Source: Actinomycetes bacterium
GTDB taxonomy: Bacteria > Actinomycetota > Acidimicrobiia > Acidimicrobiales > Microtrichaceae
Assembly: GCA_023427825.1 (NCBI GenBank)
Contig: JAEZAI010000268.1
Span: 1 to 5,040 of the forward strand
DNA: 5,040 nucleotides
Direction of reading: 5' to 3'
The position numbers were made by a program, and so were the translations under genes. The notes beneath the pieces are model-generated. The model did not search any database. It was given only the letters and a program-made list of their open reading frames with translations, and was not told where the DNA came from. Positions 1 through 5,040 of this stretch are shown piece by piece (positions within the stretch are counted from its first letter, which is position 1; each line of letters begins with the position of its first letter).

Positions 1-163
1 GAGCCTTGTCGATGTTCTCGAACTCCGTGAACGAGTTCCCCTCCACACGATCCGCCAACGTCTTCGTGATCGCCGCCGTCAACGTCGTCTTCCCATGATC
101 GATGTGACCCATCGTCCCCACATTCACGTGAGGCTTCGTCCGCTCGAACTTCTCCTTCGCCAT
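1..163 (-). CDS. tuf: Elongation factor Tu, N-terminal 54 codons (cut by window edge)
   Basis: EF-Tu is the cytoplasmic GTPase that carries aminoacyl-tRNA to the ribosomal A site. The fragment reads from an ATG at 163-161 and starts [20 protein letters not shown]. The G1 (P-loop) motif GHIDHGKT is at residues 19-26, and the [14 protein letters not shown] stretch is characteristic of EF-Tu and not of EF-G or IF2. The rest of the gene lies beyond the left edge; no frameshift is seen. The start is fixed by the family N-terminus and by a purine-rich ribosome binding site eight bases upstream. It is the last visible gene of the str operon, 99 bases after fusA. Its codon use is odd: none of its 24 four-fold degenerate codons ends in C (all eight Thr are ACG, and both Leu are TTG), whereas the start of fusA favours C-ending codons. 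Identity is near certain; the reason for the codon shift is unknown. Confidence 0.97.
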   Translation of the reverse strand, partial: MAKEKFERTKPHVNVGTMGHIDHGKTTLTAAITKTLADRVEGNSFTEFENIDKA

Positions 164-171
164 GACAGGCA

Positions 172-181
172 CTCTCTTTCC
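172..181 (-). promoter_or_regulatory. Ribosome binding site of tuf
   Basis: On the minus strand the run GGAAAGAGAG ends eight bases before the tuf ATG. It is a purine-rich Shine-Dalgarno-like sequence, with GAG as its best match to the anti-Shine-Dalgarno. It supports the ATG at 163 as the start. Confidence 0.6.
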
Positions 182-187
182 ATCAAA

Positions 188-202
188 CGGCCAACACGGC
201 CG
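188..202 (-). repeat. Small hairpin in the fusA-tuf spacer
   Basis: The minus strand reads CGGCC-GTGTT-GGCCG, a perfect 5-bp stem with a 5-base loop, followed by TTTGATGG. The three T residues are too few for a convincing intrinsic terminator. It lies shortly before the tuf ribosome binding site and could be an mRNA processing or translation-control element, or chance in GC-rich DNA. I saw no convincing promoter of its own for tuf in the 99-base spacer. Confidence 0.3.
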
Positions 203-240
203 GGTCACTCTGCGGGTGTGGTACTGACGAACTGACTGGT

Positions 241-257
241 CCGGCGCGGGGCGCCGG
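241..257 (-). repeat. GC hairpin just after fusA stop
   Basis: CCGGCG and CGCCGG form a perfect 6-bp stem around a 5-base loop, starting five bases after the fusA stop codon. No T-run follows on the minus strand, so it does not look like a classical Rho-independent terminator. Such a stem could stabilise the fusA 3' end, or cause partial termination that sets the fusA:tuf ratio. That role is inferred from position only. Confidence 0.4.
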
Positions 258-262
258 TTCGA

Positions 263-2359
<2,097 letters not shown>

Positions 2360-2372
2360 CTTCGTGTCTCAG

Positions 2373-2392
2373 TCGTTCGGGGTCGCTCGGGG
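2373..2392. repeat. Tandem 10-mer in the rpsG-fusA spacer
   Basis: Two adjacent 10-base units on the plus strand, TCGTTCGGGG and TCGCTCGGGG, differ at one base. The second unit also enters a 5-bp hairpin (CGCTC-GGG-GAGCG, 2384-2396), 24 bases upstream of the fusA ATG. It may arise from replication slippage, and no function can be assigned from sequence. Confidence 0.35.
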
Positions 2393-2445
2393 AGCGGTTG
2401 CGGGGGCTGCGGTGATCGGTGGCCCGGTCACGCGGCGACCGCGGA

Positions 2446-2473
2446 CCGGATCGTCCGGCTCAGTCGAACCGGA
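2446..2473 (-). promoter_or_regulatory. Alternative hairpins after rpsG (possible control element)
   Basis: In the transcript, two TCCGG arms (2473-2469 and 2450-2446) flank one CCGGA arm (2458-2454). The central arm can pair with either neighbour but not both, giving two mutually exclusive short stems directly after the rpsG stop codon. A further 5-bp stem (CGGTC/GACCG, 2425-2441) follows. This sits in the 114-base rpsG-fusA spacer, in which I see no gene and no clear promoter. A switch, a processing site or chance are all possible; five-base stems are common in GC-rich DNA. Confidence 0.3.
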
Positions 2474-2944
2474 TCAGAAGCGGTAGTGGGCGAAGGCCCG
2501 GTTGGACTCCGCCATCTTGTGCAGGTCTTCCTTGCGCTTGGCGGCGGCGCCGACGCCGTTGCTGGCGTCGAGCAGCTCGTTGGCCAGGCGCTCCGACATG
2601 GACCGCTCACGACGCTGACGGGCGTAGCCGACGACCCAGCGGATGGCGAGCGTGTTGGCGCGCGTGGGCTTGACCTCGACGGGCACCTGGTAGGTGGCAC
2701 CGCCGACGCGGCGGCTCTTGACCTCGAGCTGCGGCTTGACGTTGTCGATGGCCCGCTTCAGCGTGACCACCGGGTCGGTCCCGGTCTTCTCCTCGATCGT
2801 GGAGAGGGCGTCGTAGACGATCTTCTCCGCGGTGGAGCGCTTGCCCCGCTGCAGGACCTTGTTGACGACCTGCGTGACGAGCACCGACCGGTAGATGGGA
2901 TCGGGCTGGAGCTGGCGGCGGGGGGCGGGACCCTTGCGGGGCAT
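2474..2944 (-). CDS. rpsG: 30S ribosomal protein S7
   Basis: S7 is a primary binding protein of the 16S rRNA 3' major domain. It nucleates assembly of the 30S head and lines the E site. The 156-residue product matches the usual bacterial length. It starts [10 protein letters not shown], followed by the conserved core [20 protein letters not shown] at 22-41. The beta-hairpin region lies near 72-90 ([14 protein letters not shown], 78-91), then the helical [20 protein letters not shown] at 102-121, and it ends FAHYRF. The ATG at 2944 is one base after the rpsL stop and is preceded by a strong Shine-Dalgarno inside rpsL, so translation is probably coupled to S12. In E. coli, S7 represses its operon by binding a longer rpsL-rpsG intercistronic segment; no such segment exists here, so any autoregulation must use another site. 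The gene is intact with nothing missing. Confidence 0.99.
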   Translation of the reverse strand: MPRKGPAPRRQLQPDPIYRSVLVTQVVNKVLQRGKRSTAEKIVYDALSTIEEKTGTDPVVTLKRAIDNVKPQLEVKSRRVGGATYQVPVEVKPTRANTLAIRWVVGYARQRRERSMSERLANELLDASNGVGAAAKRKEDLHKMAESNRAFAHYRF

Positions 2945-2945
2945 G

Positions 2946-3317
2946 TCAGGACTCCTTCTTGGCGCCGTAGCGCGAACGTGCCTGCTTGCGGTCGCGGACG
3001 CCGGAGGTGTCGAGCGTGCCGCGGATGATCTTGTAGCGAACGCCGGGGAGGTCCTTCACACGACCGCCGCGGACGAGCACCATCGAGTGCTCCTGGAGGT
3101 TGTGGCCCTCACCCGGGATGTAGGCCGTGACCTCGATGCCGCTCGAGAGGCGCACACGGGCGACCTTGCGGAGCGCCGAGTTCGGCTTCTTCGGCGTGGA
3201 GGTGAACACGCGCGTGCAGACGCCACGACGCTGGGGCGCGCCCTTCAGCGCCGGCGTGGACTCCTTGCGGCGCTTGGTCTGACGGCCCTTGCGGACCAGC
3301 TGCTCGATCGTGGGCAC
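2946..3317 (-). CDS. rpsL: 30S ribosomal protein S12
   Basis: S12 sits at the decoding centre on the shoulder of the 30S subunit and controls tRNA selection accuracy and translocation. The product is 123 residues, the normal size. It starts [17 protein letters not shown] (GTG read as Met), then [18 protein letters not shown] at 34-51, [16 protein letters not shown] at 63-78 and the loop [17 protein letters not shown] at 84-100. Lys43 and Lys88, where changes give streptomycin resistance in other bacteria, are both the sensitive wild-type residue. Asp89 is the position that RimO methylthiolates in many bacteria. The GTG at 3317 was chosen because the family start M-P-T-I lies exactly there, six bases after AGAGG. 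An in-frame ATG at 3440 would add 41 unrelated residues. It is the first gene after the candidate promoter and overlaps the rpsG ribosome binding site. Confidence 0.98.
   Translation of the reverse strand: MPTIEQLVRKGRQTKRRKESTPALKGAPQRRGVCTRVFTSTPKKPNSALRKVARVRLSSGIEVTAYIPGEGHNLQEHSMVLVRGGRVKDLPGVRYKIIRGTLDTSGVRDRKQARSRYGAKKES
2952..2957 (-). promoter_or_regulatory. Strong ribosome binding site of rpsG inside rpsL
   Basis: AAGGAG on the minus strand lies seven bases before the rpsG ATG. It is made from the last codons of rpsL (Lys-Lys-Glu-Ser-stop), so ribosomes finishing S12 cover the S7 start. This implies translational coupling and fixes the rpsG start. Confidence 0.85.
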
Positions 3318-3323
3318 GGTGAA

Positions 3324-3328
3324 CCTCT
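3324..3328 (-). promoter_or_regulatory. Ribosome binding site of rpsL
   Basis: AGAGG on the minus strand, six bases before the GTG at 3317. It decides for this GTG over the distant upstream ATG at 3440. Confidence 0.75.
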
Positions 3329-3418
3329 GTTCTTGCGTTGCTGTGCTGGCTGCTGTCTTGCGTTCCGGCGGACCGCTGCGGGCGCAGGGCGCCGCCGCTG
3401 ACCGCTTCGAGATGTCGG

Positions 3419-3470
3419 GCGAGCCCGGCACGACCGGCACGCGACAGGCGCTGGCCGGAGCGGGGCTCGC
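3419..3470 (-). promoter_or_regulatory. Structured element in the rpsL leader
   Basis: GCGAGCCC and GGGCTCGC form a perfect 8-bp inverted repeat (3419-3426 with 3463-3470). They enclose 36 bases that can fold further, for example CCGGC/GCCGG (3434-3438 with 3454-3458). It lies about 100-150 bases before the rpsL start, inside the leader predicted from the promoter call. Two mini-hairpins of the form GGCGC-N3-GCGCC (3381-3393 and 3493-3505) flank it. Ribosomal protein operons often carry structured autoregulatory leaders, and this is a candidate only. I do not recognise a named RNA family, and I could not compute folding energy. Confidence 0.4.
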
Positions 3471-3530
3471 ACTGCGCCACGACCGGGACCGGGGCGCGGT
3501 GCGCCTCGTCCCCGACAGGGCGACCGGTTG

Positions 3531-3559
3531 AGGTTAGGGCCGGGGTGGACCCGTGGCAA
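3531..3559 (-). promoter_or_regulatory. Candidate housekeeping promoter of the str operon
   Basis: On the minus strand, TTGCCA (3559-3554) matches the -35 consensus TTGACA at five of six bases. After exactly 17 bases comes TAACCT (3536-3531), which fits the actinobacterial -10 pattern TANNNT. Transcription would start near 3524 and give a leader of about 205 bases before rpsL. The -35 box overlaps the descending arm of the hairpin after rpoC. This is the best-spaced pair I found in the 274-base gap. Chance remains possible because the -10 matches the full TATAAT at only three bases. Confidence 0.45.
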
Positions 3560-3589
3560 ACCCCCCTGCGGAGGAGGGACTGCCACGGG
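3550..3589 (-). terminator. Terminator-like hairpin after rpoC
   Basis: CCCGTGGCA (3550-3558) and TGCCACGGG (3581-3589) form a perfect 9-bp stem. The intervening bases can form a second stem (CCC.CCT against AGG.GGG around GCGG, one C-A mismatch) beyond a small internal loop. It begins two bases after the rpoC stop codon. No T-run follows on the minus strand, so it is not a classical intrinsic terminator. High-GC actinobacteria are often credited with tail-less hairpin terminators, but it could equally be a 3'-end protection or processing site. Confidence 0.5.
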
Positions 3590-3591
3590 AC

Positions 3592-5040
<1,449 letters not shown>

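Noticed and set aside
241..257. Intrinsic terminator between fusA and tuf
   Set aside because: The 6-bp stem is not followed by T residues, and str operons are usually read through into tuf. Kept only as a hairpin.
2946..3317. Streptomycin-resistance changes in S12
   Set aside because: Lys43 and Lys88 are both present, as in sensitive strains.
3318..3440. N-terminal extension of rpsL to an upstream ATG at 3440
   Set aside because: The extra 41 residues have no similarity to S12. The family start is exactly at the GTG at 3317, which has a well-placed ribosome binding site.

Overview
The window is the end of the rpoBC locus joined to the str operon of a high-GC bacterium. Everything is transcribed leftwards, on the minus strand. 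In transcription order it holds: the 3' part of rpoC (RNA polymerase beta', 3592-5040, open at the right edge), a 274-nt control region (3318-3591), rpsL (ribosomal protein S12, GTG start), rpsG (S7), fusA (elongation factor G) and the first 54 codons of tuf (elongation factor Tu, cut by the left edge). The order rpoC-rpsL-rpsG-fusA-tuf, the high GC and the protein sequences point to Actinomycetota. The S7 N-terminus and the beta' C-terminus differ from the Streptomyces and mycobacterial versions I remember. I lean to a deep lineage such as Acidimicrobiia, but this is an inference without a database search.

Region by region: the beta' fragment begins in the bridge helix, runs through the trigger loop and ends in a 53-residue acidic tail. 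Two bases after its stop lies a long GC-rich hairpin. The hairpin's descending arm contains the -35 box of a good candidate promoter for the str operon. About 205 nt of structured leader follow, ending in a 48-nt stretch with no U, then a Shine-Dalgarno site and the rpsL GTG. rpsL and rpsG are one base apart, and the rpsG Shine-Dalgarno lies in the last codons of rpsL. The gaps before fusA (114 nt) and before tuf (99 nt) are non-coding and carry small GC hairpins.

The genes work together in gene expression: beta' forms part of the RNA polymerase active site, S12 sits in the decoding centre, S7 organises the 30S head and E-site, EF-G drives translocation and EF-Tu delivers aminoacyl-tRNA.

No mobile element, CRISPR array, tRNA, rRNA or novel accessory system is visible. 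The most notable observation is inside an ordinary gene: the beta' fragment has no cysteine at all, so the four-cysteine zinc site (E. coli C814, C888, C895, C898) is missing although the catalytic elements are intact. Two others deserve a check: an unusual His-to-Pro change at the start of the bridge helix, and a sharp codon-usage shift in the start of tuf compared with fusA.
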